Source: Oceanobacter mangrovi (GTDB lineage: Bacteria > Pseudomonadota > Gammaproteobacteria > Pseudomonadales > Oceanobacteraceae). Taken from it: 64,000 nucleotides of DNA. The translations under genes were made by a program, and so were the position numbers. The stretch covers positions 186,001 through 250,000 of the forward strand of contig NZ_JAHXZR010000005.1 of NCBI RefSeq assembly GCF_019740315.1, given 5' to 3'. This document shows positions 17,242-25,818 of the stretch, one piece after another. Position 1 is the stretch's first letter, and each line of letters begins with the position of its first letter. Under the pieces are notes generated by a model. That model was given only the letters and a program-made list of their open reading frames with translations. It did not search any database and was not told the DNA's origin.

Positions 17242-19073
17242 TATTCAGTTGCTCCTTCAACAGATTGGGGCGTTTGCAGGTGAAGGACAAAGCAGGTTCC
17301 GCTGTCAGACTGCAGTTCTATTTGGGCATTCATTTGTTCGACCAGTCCCTGAATCAGCTGGAATCCCAGCGTAGGTGACGATTGGGGCTCAAATCCCGCT
17401 GGCAAACCGTTGCCATCATCGGCCACCACCACCGCCAGCCCCTCGTTCTCCAGCATAATCTGAATATCGATACAGCCCCGATCACGGCCAACAAAGGCGT
17501 GTTTAACCGCGTTGGTAATTACTTCATTCATAAACAGACCAAATGGCTGGGCGATATCCAGCGGGATAAAGGTTCCCGCCGACGGGCCATTCAGCCGCAC
17601 ATCAATACCGCGCAGGCTTGATAAATAACTGCGGCGCACCAGTTCAAGCAGACGTTCGGTATAAACCATCACATCAATACGATCGTAGTGCTTTTGTTCG
17701 TATAGCAGCTGGTGAATCAGCGCCATGGCACGGATACGATCCTGGCTGTCGATAAAATAGCTGCGCACTTCTTCTGGCACCTGCCGGGTTTGCAGGCTCA
17801 ACAGGCTGGAGACCACCTGCAAATTGTTTTTGACCCTGTGGTGTACTTCGTTCAGCAAGGAGGTTTTCTCGTCCAGCGCCTGCTCGAGCTTTTGCTGGAT
17901 CGACTTCTGGATCGAAACGTCCATAACCGTTGCCAGAATCCGTGTACCGGCACTGAAAGTCAGCGGTGTCAGACCAATTTCGACGGGGACCTTGGTGCCA
18001 TCCTTGCGCTGGGCTTCCAGCTCTCTCAAGGCGGCCATGGTACGGGGTTTGGGATCAGCCATATAACCAGCCCGCAAGTCGGCATGATTGGGAGCCAAGC
18101 CGGTCGGGATCAAATCCTCGACCCGAATCTTGAGAATTTCCTCACGCGAGTAACCAAACATATCGCCGGCGCGCTGGTTGGCCAGCAGAATCGACCCATC
18201 CTCACCGACCAGCAGCAGGCCATCAGCGGTACTGTCAAATACACGCCGAAAACGTTCCTCGCTGTATTTCAGTTTTCGTTCACTAATCACCCGATCAGAA
18301 ATATCAATCGCCGATGGCAAGACATGGGTAACATTGCCATGACTGTCCCGTAATGGTGCCATCATAAAATCGACGATCATCATTTCATCGTCATTGGCCC
18401 GGGACTCGATTTCATAGCGACTGGACTTACCATCAACGGCCAGTTCAAAGCTTTGCCTGACCAGCTGCTGGGCAGCAGGATCATGATTCCACCACCAGGT
18501 GTCCCAGAATTTTTTGCCGATCACTTCTCCAGCGTCGATACCCGCTGACGCCAGCGGTGCCTTGTTGACGTCCAGCAGTACGCCATCGAGATCGAGTACG
18601 CCAACAAACGCAAACAAGCCATCAATCACCCGCCGCACCAGATCGCTGGCTTCGGCTTTGGCGCGCTCCAGCTGGCGCTTGAGCGTAAGATTTTCGGCCA
18701 CCACCAACACACCCTCGGCAGGCTGGCTGGCATCGTTGTCCGGAAATACCGGGATATAAGAGCCCAGCCACTCAGCCTCTTCGCCATCAATACCCGGGGT
18801 TTGGCCAGTGACCTTGAAATTGAGATTGGCGACCCCGGTTTGTATAACCTGATGCAGCATGGGAATAATGATTGGCGCCAGGTCCGGTAACAGGTCCGTA
18901 ACCGTTGCTCCGATATGGCGTTCAGCCGAGATACCGTTAAAACACGCCAGTGTTTCATTGATGGATACATAACGAAGATCCCGATCAAGGATTGCCAAGC
19001 CAAGATCAGAGGTCTGCAGCAAGGCATCGAAAGATGCCGCTTTCAACGCCTGTACGTTATTTTGCCCTGCCAT
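17241..19073 (-). CDS. PAS-domain sensor histidine kinase (HisKA_2 type)
   Basis: A 610-residue kinase with no membrane segment, so a cytosolic sensor. It has three PAS domains (about residues 15-130, 150-265 and 275-395; the third begins FDSTADGLLLVGEDGSILLANQRAGDMFGYS). The phospho-acceptor region is the HisKA_2 type EVHHRVKNNLQVVSSLLSLQ, with His near residue 411, as in HWE/HisKA_2 kinases. The ATPase domain shows the N-box NEVITNAVKHAF and the G-box DDGNGLPAGF. AGGGA lies before the ATG. It is translationally coupled to the REC-PAS-GGDEF-EAL protein, its likely phosphorylation target. The signal is unknown; PAS domains often bind haem, flavin or small metabolites. Confidence 0.92.
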   Translation of the reverse strand: MAGQNNVQALKAASFDALLQTSDLGLAILDRDLRYVSINETLACFNGISAERHIGATVTDLLPDLAPIIIPMLHQVIQTGVANLNFKVTGQTPGIDGEEAEWLGSYIPVFPDNDASQPAEGVLVVAENLTLKRQLERAKAEASDLVRRVIDGLFAFVGVLDLDGVLLDVNKAPLASAGIDAGEVIGKKFWDTWWWNHDPAAQQLVRQSFELAVDGKSSRYEIESRANDDEMMIVDFMMAPLRDSHGNVTHVLPSAIDISDRVISERKLKYSEERFRRVFDSTADGLLLVGEDGSILLANQRAGDMFGYSREEILKIRVEDLIPTGLAPNHADLRAGYMADPKPRTMAALRELEAQRKDGTKVPVEIGLTPLTFSAGTRILATVMDVSIQKSIQQKLEQALDEKTSLLNEVHHRVKNNLQVVSSLLSLQTRQVPEEVRSYFIDSQDRIRAMALIHQLLYEQKHYDRIDVMVYTERLLELVRRSYLSSLRGIDVRLNGPSAGTFIPLDIAQPFGLFMNEVITNAVKHAFVGRDRGCIDIQIMLENEGLAVVVADDGNGLPAGFEPQSSPTLGFQLIQGLVEQMNAQIELQSDSGTCFVLHLQTPQSVEGATE

Positions 19074-19557
19074 TTTTACGTCCCTGAATCGGTATGATTG
19101 TTATTGATTCGATGTAAAACTGCGTATCGGAGCCGTCAGCTTCGTTGCATTAACGAGCCGTTGAATTTCAGTACAGCAGCAGCCGGGGAGCTTTGCCAGT
19201 CAATCTGACAATTCTACGAGGGGAGCAGGGAGTGGCCGGAATGCATCCTTGCAAACCGGCACAGGCCGGGGGCGTTCTCAATGAATTAACGGGTCCTGTT
19301 ATGGAAGAAAAATTCATCAGGCAAGGCGTTGAACGAAGGGAATGGCGAGCCCTTTACAAGTTCAACAACACAGCATGGTGGATTTTTAACCATAACCCTT
19401 CGGGCTGAGTCCCGTTGGCTCCAGGCACTGCGTTATTCGTCACTTATTTAGCTGGCCCTGTTTATTGAACGACAAAGGGCACGCTCCTCATGCCTTGTTC
19501 TGAAGCCAACTGGCTCTCAGCAGGGCCGCTTTACTAATTGAAAACGCCCCAGGACGA
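19074..19557. other. Gene-free structured region between kinase and lactate operon
   Basis: 484 bases with no credible gene. A 71-codon frame at 19193-19408 lacks a ribosome site and resembles nothing. The second half contains nested imperfect inverted repeats: CAGGCAAGGC (19318-19327) with GCCTTGTTCTG (19492-19502), 19347-19365 with 19465-19486 (shared CCCTTT and GTTCAA blocks), and GGCCCTG (19454-19460) with CAGGGCC (19521-19527). It could be a non-autonomous mobile element, a structured RNA or a decayed insertion. Confidence 0.45.
19318..19502. repeat. Candidate dispersed element with nested inverted repeats
   Basis: About 185 bases bounded by imperfect inverted arms (see positions 19318-19327 and 19492-19502), with a second pair of arms inside them and a small CCC-TTC-GGG hairpin near 19397-19404. 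The architecture resembles a miniature inverted-repeat element or a folded RNA, but no second copy exists in this window. Confidence 0.35.
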
Positions 19558-22383
19558 TCAGACTAGCGGCTGGCTGACCCGGTCGAGCAGATAAAACAAA
19601 GAGTGGTAAGCGATACCACTGTTTTTGGTGAGGCCAATTTCGCAGGTGCGACTGGTCGAAATACCTTCCTTGCAATGACTGACCTGGGCTTTTAATGGTG
19701 CCAGTGCCGAGTCATTCAATTCTGGCAGTACAAAGCCGCGATCTCCGGCAAAACCACAACAGCTGATGTCTTCTGGCACCACTACCTTGCTGGAGCAATG
19801 TTTGGCCAGTTTAACCAGTTCGTTGCCCAGTCCCTGTTTCACCGTCGAGCAGGTCACGTGGACGGCGACTTCATCGTCAACCGGATTCACCTTCAGCCGC
19901 GGCACCAGATAGTCGTTGGCAAAACGTACCGGATCGAGCAACTGAATGCGGGAATCCAGCCGACCTTGCATGCGGAAGGTACAAGGGCTGGTATCGATCA
20001 ATACCGGAATACGGCCATTGTCAGTCGCCAGCAATAACGCCTGATTGAGCTGTTCGCTCATGGCGTCAGCCTGTTCAAACATACCTTTGCTTTCCAGCGG
20101 CATGCCACAGCAGAAGGCCTGCTGATCTTCCAGCTGGCTCAGTTGCAAACCGGCTTTTTGAGCCAGCTCCAGCGTCACCTGCTGCAGGCTGCGTTGTTCG
20201 GCATCCTGTTTGGCTGGCCCCATATTGCGACTGGCACAGCTGGGGAAATACAGCACGTCGGCATCAGCCCGACAACCCACCAGCGGCCTGGCAGTGTCGC
20301 TGGCTTGCGGCATAGCATCGTGCCATAGCGGCAGCTTGTCGAAACTGAGTCTGGAAGCCAGTTTACTGGCCCCGGCCAACACCGAATCGCCCACAATCGA
20401 GCGGGTAATATCGACCATTTTCAGCGCCCCATGAGTGGCGTTGGCAAGGGTTTCAAAGTGACCCGCAACCCACTCCGCGCGGCCTTCATAACGGGCGTTA
20501 CGTTCGTGACGCAAATAGCGACTGAGGTCACCGGTATTAATTCCCACCGGACAAGCCGTGCTGCACAAGCCATCGGCGGCGCAGGTATCCACCCCCATGT
20601 ACTGATAGTCTTTCAGCATTTGCTGATAGTCCGCCGACTGCGGCTCACCATTCACCGCTCGCTGCTGACGGCTCAGTTCACGCATCACCACAATCCGCTG
20701 ACGCGGTGTCAGGGTAAGGTTTTTCGACGGGCAAACCGGCTCACAGAAACCACATTCAATGCACTTGTCGATCAGCTCATGAGCTTCCGGAATCGGCTTG
20801 AGATTGTCGATGTGGGTGCGCAGATTGCGGGTCAGAATCACGTCCGGGTTGAGAATGCCGTTGGGATCAAAGGCCTCCTTGATGCGCCACATCAGCTGAT
20901 AGGCCTGGGCGCCCCACTCCAGTTCAACAAACGGTGCCATATTCCGACCGGTGCCGTGTTCGGCTTTCAGTGAACCGTCATAACGCCCCACTACCAGCAC
21001 ACAGACTTCGTCCATAAAATCCGCATAGCGCTGGATTTCGGCTGGGTCGGTGAAATTCTGGGTGAACACAAAGTGCAGGTTACCGGCCAGCGCATGGCCG
21101 AAGATAATGGCTTCGTCGTAGCGATATTTTTTGAACAGCGCCTGCAGTTCCAGCACTGCTGGCGCCAGCGACTCGACCGGAAAAGCCACGTCTTCAATAA
21201 TCACCGTGGTGCCTTTTTCGCGCATCGCACCGACTGCCGGGAACATGCCTTTGCGGATATTCCAGTACAGCGCACAGGTCGCCGGGTCCGTCGTGAATTC
21301 CTTGCCGTGCAGACACTCGAACGGCTGCAAGGCAACCAGAACTTCAGTCAGCTTGCTGTCCAGCTCAGCGGTTGAACAACCACGCACTTCCACCAGCAAG
21401 GCTGCCGCATCATCACTCAGGGTTGGCAAATAGCCAGGCATGCCAGGCTTGTCCTGCACCGAGCGCAGACCCGGCCGGTCGATCAGCTCAACCGCTGCCA
21501 CCGGAGTCACTGACAGTGCCGTAACAGCTTTGCTGGTCTGTTCGATGTCGGCAAAAATCAGCATCGCCGACGCCTTGTGGGCATGCTCTTCTACCGTGCG
21601 ATAGACGACTTCGGAGACGAATCCCAGCGTGCCTTCCGATCCCACCATCAGGTGCATCAGAATGTCGATCGGATCGTCAAAATCGACCAGCGCGTTGAGG
21701 CTGTAACCCGTGGTGTTCTTGATCGAGAACTTCTTGATAATGCGCTGACGCAGCTCGTTGTTACTGGCTACTTCGGCATGCAGTGACGCCAGTGCAGCGA
21801 TCAGGCCGGGTTGCTGCTGCATAAAAGCCGCCCGCGAGGCAGCGTCGGCGGTGTCCAGCCGGGTACCATCAGCCAGCACCAGCTTCATCGACTCAATGGT
21901 TTGGTAGGTATTCTGGGCCGTACCGCAACACATCCCGGAAGCGTTGTTGGCAACAATACCACCGATTTTACAGGCATTGATGGAGGCTGGATCCGGGCCA
22001 ATCTTACGCGCGAACGGTGCCAGCTTACGGTTGGCATGAGCACCAATCACCCCCGGCTGCACCCGCAGGCGATCACCGTTGGCGAGCACTTCCATGCCAT
22101 TCCACTGGCTCGACAAACGCACCAGAATACCGTCACTGACCGCTTGACCAGACAAGCTGGTACCCGCCGCCCGGAAAGTCACATGAACCTGATGCTGCTG
22201 TGCCAGTAACAGCAACTGAACCACTTCCTGTTCGTTATCAACCATCACCACAGCTTGTGGAATCAGCCGATAAAAACTGCCGTCTGTACCAAATGCCAGT
22301 TTGCGCAGAGGATCGGTAATGATCCGCTCAGCATCCACCAACCCGGCCAGATCTTTTAACAATGCGGTGTAATTTGCTTTCAT
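19558..22383 (-). CDS. D-lactate dehydrogenase, FAD and Fe-S type (Dld-II)
   Basis: A 941-residue respiratory 2-hydroxyacid dehydrogenase, expected to oxidise D-lactate to pyruvate and pass electrons to the quinone pool. The N-terminal FAD-binding PCMH domain (VTFRAAGTSLSGQAVSDG, NNASGMCCG, GSEGTLGFVSEVVY) is followed by the FAD-oxidase C domain, two Fe-S clusters (CIECGFCEPVCP near residue 545 and CAADGLCSTACPVG near 604) and cysteine-rich CCG domains at the C-terminus (CCGMPLESKG, CCGFAGDRGF). This fused form matches the Dld-II enzyme described in Shewanella, which is also encoded beside lldEFG (lutABC). It is the last gene of the operon, 10 bases after lutC. Confidence 0.9.
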   Translation of the reverse strand: MKANYTALLKDLAGLVDAERIITDPLRKLAFGTDGSFYRLIPQAVVMVDNEQEVVQLLLLAQQHQVHVTFRAAGTSLSGQAVSDGILVRLSSQWNGMEVLANGDRLRVQPGVIGAHANRKLAPFARKIGPDPASINACKIGGIVANNASGMCCGTAQNTYQTIESMKLVLADGTRLDTADAASRAAFMQQQPGLIAALASLHAEVASNNELRQRIIKKFSIKNTTGYSLNALVDFDDPIDILMHLMVGSEGTLGFVSEVVYRTVEEHAHKASAMLIFADIEQTSKAVTALSVTPVAAVELIDRPGLRSVQDKPGMPGYLPTLSDDAAALLVEVRGCSTAELDSKLTEVLVALQPFECLHGKEFTTDPATCALYWNIRKGMFPAVGAMREKGTTVIIEDVAFPVESLAPAVLELQALFKKYRYDEAIIFGHALAGNLHFVFTQNFTDPAEIQRYADFMDEVCVLVVGRYDGSLKAEHGTGRNMAPFVELEWGAQAYQLMWRIKEAFDPNGILNPDVILTRNLRTHIDNLKPIPEAHELIDKCIECGFCEPVCPSKNLTLTPRQRIVVMRELSRQQRAVNGEPQSADYQQMLKDYQYMGVDTCAADGLCSTACPVGINTGDLSRYLRHERNARYEGRAEWVAGHFETLANATHGALKMVDITRSIVGDSVLAGASKLASRLSFDKLPLWHDAMPQASDTARPLVGCRADADVLYFPSCASRNMGPAKQDAEQRSLQQVTLELAQKAGLQLSQLEDQQAFCCGMPLESKGMFEQADAMSEQLNQALLLATDNGRIPVLIDTSPCTFRMQGRLDSRIQLLDPVRFANDYLVPRLKVNPVDDEVAVHVTCSTVKQGLGNELVKLAKHCSSKVVVPEDISCCGFAGDRGFVLPELNDSALAPLKAQVSHCKEGISTSRTCEIGLTKNSGIAYHSLFYLLDRVSQPLV

Positions 22384-22393
22384 GAAAACTCAC

Positions 22394-23098
22394 TCACCCG
22401 ACGGATTCAGCATGCAGATCGTTAACCCAGAGGATCAACAAGGACTTGGGACCATGAGCACCATAAGCCAGGGTTTGCTGGATATCGGCGGTCTTGCTGG
22501 GGCCGGAAACCAGCACCAGATTGGTCGGCAAAAGCTGCCCCTGCTGTTTGTCGAACGAGTGCTCGAACAGCTCGGCAACACCCGATAACAAAGTGCTTTC
22601 ACGCACCACCACAATGCTCAACGGTGGTACCAGTGACAGCGTACGAGGCTCCTGTGGGCCAGTGACCAAGGCCAGCGAACCGGTTTCCGCCAACGCCGCC
22701 GAGGCATAACTGAGACCCGCCTCCGCTTGCTGAAACAGTGTCGACCGCATGGCGGTGTCGGCACCGGCTTCCACCGCCTGATCGAACACTGTTACCGTCA
22801 ATCCACTCAGCTGCCGGGGCAACTGTTCTATTAAGGGCAAATTTTCCGCCCGGCTGGCCACCACCAGATTACCAATCTGACGACTGCCCAGTTCACTGAC
22901 CAGTGCCTGCTGCCAGCCGGCTTCAGTGGTTTCAACGATGTCAGCATGATTGGCGCTCATCAGCTCCATAAAGCTGGCCTTCCACTGATCTTTCGGCAAG
23001 CGCGGTAACGTTGGCAGTTCATGACGACTGGCAGCGGTTGCCTGCACGGACTGACCTTTACGCAAGCGTCCGAGAATATTGCTTTTGGCGCTGATCAT
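22394..23098 (-). CDS. lutC: L-lactate utilization protein LutC (LldG)
   Basis: A 234-residue LUD-domain protein, the third part of the LutABC iron-sulfur complex that oxidises L-lactate to pyruvate. Recognisable blocks are GLSYASAALAETGSLAL, LSLVPPLSIVVV and LVSGPSKTADIQQTLAYGAHGPKSL, the usual C-terminal signature of YkgG/LutC proteins. The ATG overlaps the lutB stop as ATGA, a sign of translational coupling within the lutABC-dld operon. Its exact biochemical role within the complex is not settled in the family. Confidence 0.9.
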   Translation of the reverse strand: MISAKSNILGRLRKGQSVQATAASRHELPTLPRLPKDQWKASFMELMSANHADIVETTEAGWQQALVSELGSRQIGNLVVASRAENLPLIEQLPRQLSGLTVTVFDQAVEAGADTAMRSTLFQQAEAGLSYASAALAETGSLALVTGPQEPRTLSLVPPLSIVVVRESTLLSGVAELFEHSFDKQQGQLLPTNLVLVSGPSKTADIQQTLAYGAHGPKSLLILWVNDLHAESVG

Positions 23099-24687
23099 GA
23101 TTTGCCCTCGCGGTTATCGGTTGCATCCGGGGTTTGGGCGGTTTTGATATCCGCGGCGGAAGACGGCACACCGGCTTTTTTAGCCAACTGGTGCAAGCTG
23201 CTGGCAGCAGGTTTTGGCATCACCCGGGTATTCGTCCAGGGCGACAGTTTGGATGGCATCAACACCCGGCCTTTGGTTATTGCCGTGGTGGTCAGGCGAT
23301 ACAACGCCGAGTGGCGGTGCAGCTGACTCCAGCCCTGCCAGATCAGACTTTCCGCCAGCGAGCGATGACTGCCGCTGCCATTCACATGGGGTTTACCGTC
23401 GTGTTGTACGGTCACCGGAGCATTCGCTTCAGCACGCAATTTACGAATCAGATCCGGCAGCGGAATTCGTACCGGACAGGCTTCGCCACAAGCGCCGTTA
23501 AGCGAACAGGCATTGACCATGTCGGCATGAACGCCCAGACCACCGGACGAATCCAGTTGCGGCGTCACCACCTGACCAATCGGACCCGGATAGGTTGACC
23601 CGTAGGCATGCCCACCAATCCGGGCGTAGACCGGACAGTGGTTCATACAGGCACCACAGCGAATACATTGCAGGGTCGGTTTCAGATCCGGATGGTTGAA
23701 CATTTTCGAACGGCCGTTATCCAGCAACACCAGATGCACTTGCTCTGGGCCATCCGGTTCTTCAGCCTTGCGCGGGCCGGAAATCATGTTGACGTAGGTG
23801 GTTATGATCTGGCCGGTGGCCGAGCGTGGCAGCAGCGTCAGCAGTTCCGGCACATCGCTCAGCGAGCGCACTACTTTTTCAATGCCGGTAATGGCGATGT
23901 GCACCGGCGGCACCGTAGTGCTCATGCGACCATTGCCCTCGTTTTCGACCAGCAATAAGGTACCGGTTTCGGCAATCGCCATGTTAACGCCGGAAATACC
24001 GACGTCAGCCTGGCGGAATTTCTGCCGCAAAATCGCCCGGGCGTTGCCAATCAGATCATCAACATCTTCGCTGTACGGCACCGCTTCGCCATCCGGCGTG
24101 GTCGCCCGGGTGTGCATCAAGCGGGCGATCTGCTGCTTGTTCTTGTGAATCACCGGCATCACGATGTGAGACGGTGCTTCCTTGGCCAGCTGCACCAGAT
24201 ATTCGCCCATGTCACTTTCCAGGCATTCAATACCACGTGCCTCAAGGTAATGATTAAGCTCGATCTCCTCACTCACCATCGACTTGCCCTTCACCACCGA
24301 ACGGGCGTTATTGGCGACCATGATGTCGTGAATGATCTGGTTGGCCTGCTGGGCAGTTTCAGCCCAGTGCACCTGAATGCCGTTGGCGATGAGGTTCTGT
24401 TCGAGCAGTTCCAGCAAATCCGGTAGATCCTGCAAACTGCGCTGGCGAGCGGCTTCACCGCGATCACGCAGGGCTTGCAGCATCTCCTCATCCGGGAATA
24501 CCGAACGGCGTTTGGCCATCAGGAAATCACTGGCACCACGAAAGCTGGCACGCAAGGTATCGTTTTCCAGTGCCATTTTGGCGCGCGCCTTGAAGTGCCG
24601 CGCGGCCATATCGGCAAACTCATGTTCTTCCCGATCAACCACTTCGGTCAGTTCGATAAACTCCGGCTGGTTACGCAATTCGCTCAT
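23095..24687 (-). CDS. lutB: L-lactate utilization iron-sulfur protein LutB (LldF)
   Basis: A 530-residue protein with an N-terminal LUD domain (KGKSMVSEEIELNHYLEARG, GVNMAIAETGTLLLVENEGN) and two ferredoxin-type clusters (CIRCGACMNHCPVY near residue 342 and CSLNGACGEACPV near 395). It is the electron-transfer subunit of the LutABC L-lactate oxidase. The start is fixed at 24687: AGGAGGG lies 6 bases upstream and the ATG overlaps the lutA stop as ATGA. A longer frame from 24774 is not needed. The C-terminal 100 residues are longer and more variable than in many homologues. Confidence 0.93.
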   Translation of the reverse strand: MSELRNQPEFIELTEVVDREEHEFADMAARHFKARAKMALENDTLRASFRGASDFLMAKRRSVFPDEEMLQALRDRGEAARQRSLQDLPDLLELLEQNLIANGIQVHWAETAQQANQIIHDIMVANNARSVVKGKSMVSEEIELNHYLEARGIECLESDMGEYLVQLAKEAPSHIVMPVIHKNKQQIARLMHTRATTPDGEAVPYSEDVDDLIGNARAILRQKFRQADVGISGVNMAIAETGTLLLVENEGNGRMSTTVPPVHIAITGIEKVVRSLSDVPELLTLLPRSATGQIITTYVNMISGPRKAEEPDGPEQVHLVLLDNGRSKMFNHPDLKPTLQCIRCGACMNHCPVYARIGGHAYGSTYPGPIGQVVTPQLDSSGGLGVHADMVNACSLNGACGEACPVRIPLPDLIRKLRAEANAPVTVQHDGKPHVNGSGSHRSLAESLIWQGWSQLHRHSALYRLTTTAITKGRVLMPSKLSPWTNTRVMPKPAASSLHQLAKKAGVPSSAADIKTAQTPDATDNREGKS

Positions 24688-25529
24688 GCTTCGCCCTCCT
24701 GCACAACGACCCGGCTGGACTGGGCCGCTTCCCACACCAGCGTGGCCAGATGTTTGACTGGCATTGCCTGACATTGGCCTTGCTGCTCAAGTAGCTGCAT
24801 GGTGCCACTGATGTTCATCAAACAGCCGCAATCGGCGCTGGTCATTAGGTCCGCACCGGTAGCCGCCATCGCCATCGCCTTGTCATGGGCCATGGCAGCG
24901 GAAATATCCGCTTGCTTGACCGCAAAGGTACCGCCGAAACCACAACACTCGGTCACTCGTTCCGGTTCAACCCGTTGAACGCCCGGCAAACGATCCACCA
25001 GCGCTTGGTGTTCGGCCGCCAGCCCCATGCCGCGACGGGTAGAACACGACGTGTGCAGCGCGACTTTTATTACGGGTGAATCCACCCCTGATAAATTGGT
25101 CTTACCAATATCATGAAAGCCGACATTCAGTATCCGGATCAGAAACTCACTGAATTCATAGGTGCGCTTTGCCAGTCCGCAGGCAGCCTGCTCTTCCGGC
25201 TCACCGGCAAACAGCCTGGGATACTCGTGATGCATCATGCCAGTACAGGATCCCATCATGACCACCACCGGAATATCCTCGGCAAAAGCCCGTAATTGCT
25301 GGCGTGCCACCGCTCTGGCTTCCGCCTCATAGCCACTATTCCAGGCCGGTTGACCACAACAGGTTTGTGCCTGTGGAAAGATCACTTCGATACCAAGCTG
25401 CTGAAAAAACTGAATCGCATCCATCCCGGCCTGAGGATAGAAGCTATCGACCAGACAGGTACCCATCAGATAGATACGCTGTGGCGCTGGAGGGTACGGG
25501 CGGCGTGGCGCGCCAGCTAATTGGGACAT
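24684..25529 (-). CDS. lutA: L-lactate utilization protein LutA (LldE)
   Basis: A 281-residue protein with two cysteine-rich CCG domains (QTCCGQPAWNSGY and TECCGFGGTFAVKQADIS), the Fe-S-binding subunit that opens the LutABC complex. It is related to the heterodisulfide reductase and GlpC families. I start it at the ATG at 25529 (MSQLAGAP), preceded by GGAG at 7 bases; the longer frame would use a TTG at 25559. It is the first gene of lutA-lutB-lutC-dld, with the promoter and PdhR-like palindrome about 100 bases upstream. No lactate permease gene lies in the window. Confidence 0.92.
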   Translation of the reverse strand: MSQLAGAPRRPYPPAPQRIYLMGTCLVDSFYPQAGMDAIQFFQQLGIEVIFPQAQTCCGQPAWNSGYEAEARAVARQQLRAFAEDIPVVVMMGSCTGMMHHEYPRLFAGEPEEQAACGLAKRTYEFSEFLIRILNVGFHDIGKTNLSGVDSPVIKVALHTSCSTRRGMGLAAEHQALVDRLPGVQRVEPERVTECCGFGGTFAVKQADISAAMAHDKAMAMAATGADLMTSADCGCLMNISGTMQLLEQQGQCQAMPVKHLATLVWEAAQSSRVVVQEGEA

Positions 25530-25622
25530 GAAAAGCTCCACGGTTGCGGTGACCGACAAGGCAGCTGAGCTGCGTCAGCCGACTCAACCGGACAGCAACT
25601 CAATAAAATACTTGCGGTTTTT

Positions 25623-25651
25623 ATTTTAATTATCTAAATTGGTAATACCAA
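25623..25651 (-). promoter_or_regulatory. Candidate lut operon promoter
   Basis: On the minus strand TTGGTA (25651-25646) and TAAAAT (25628-25623) are separated by exactly 17 bases. The -35 element lies inside the palindrome at 25636-25654, so a bound repressor would block polymerase. Confidence 0.5.
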
Positions 25652-25654
25652 TTT
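25636..25654. promoter_or_regulatory. PdhR/LldR-like operator palindrome
   Basis: AAATTGGT-AAT-ACCAATTT is a perfect 8-3-8 inverted repeat. It contains the PdhR-box core ATTGGTNNNACCAAT known from E. coli. It sits between lutA and a PdhR-like regulator gene and overlaps the candidate lut -35 box. Confidence 0.75.
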
Positions 25655-25818
25655 ACCAAATTATTCTGAACAACTTACCTCTGATTAACGTTCTGGTCAA
25701 TCTGCAGACAGCCATTTGGCAGATTTACCAACCAGACCTGACTCAAATCAGGATAGTCATAATCCTGCCGGGTAGCATTGTTCTCCCTTTCAACGACCCA
25801 ACCTCTTCGGACACCCCC

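Noticed and set aside
19193-19408. 71-residue plus-strand frame in the gene-free region
   Set aside because: No Shine-Dalgarno, no recognisable sequence, and it crosses the inverted-repeat arms.
25639-25818. N-terminal extension of the GntR-family regulator
   Set aside because: The 60 extra residues are hydrophobic and unlike the family, and they would run from the operator palindrome.
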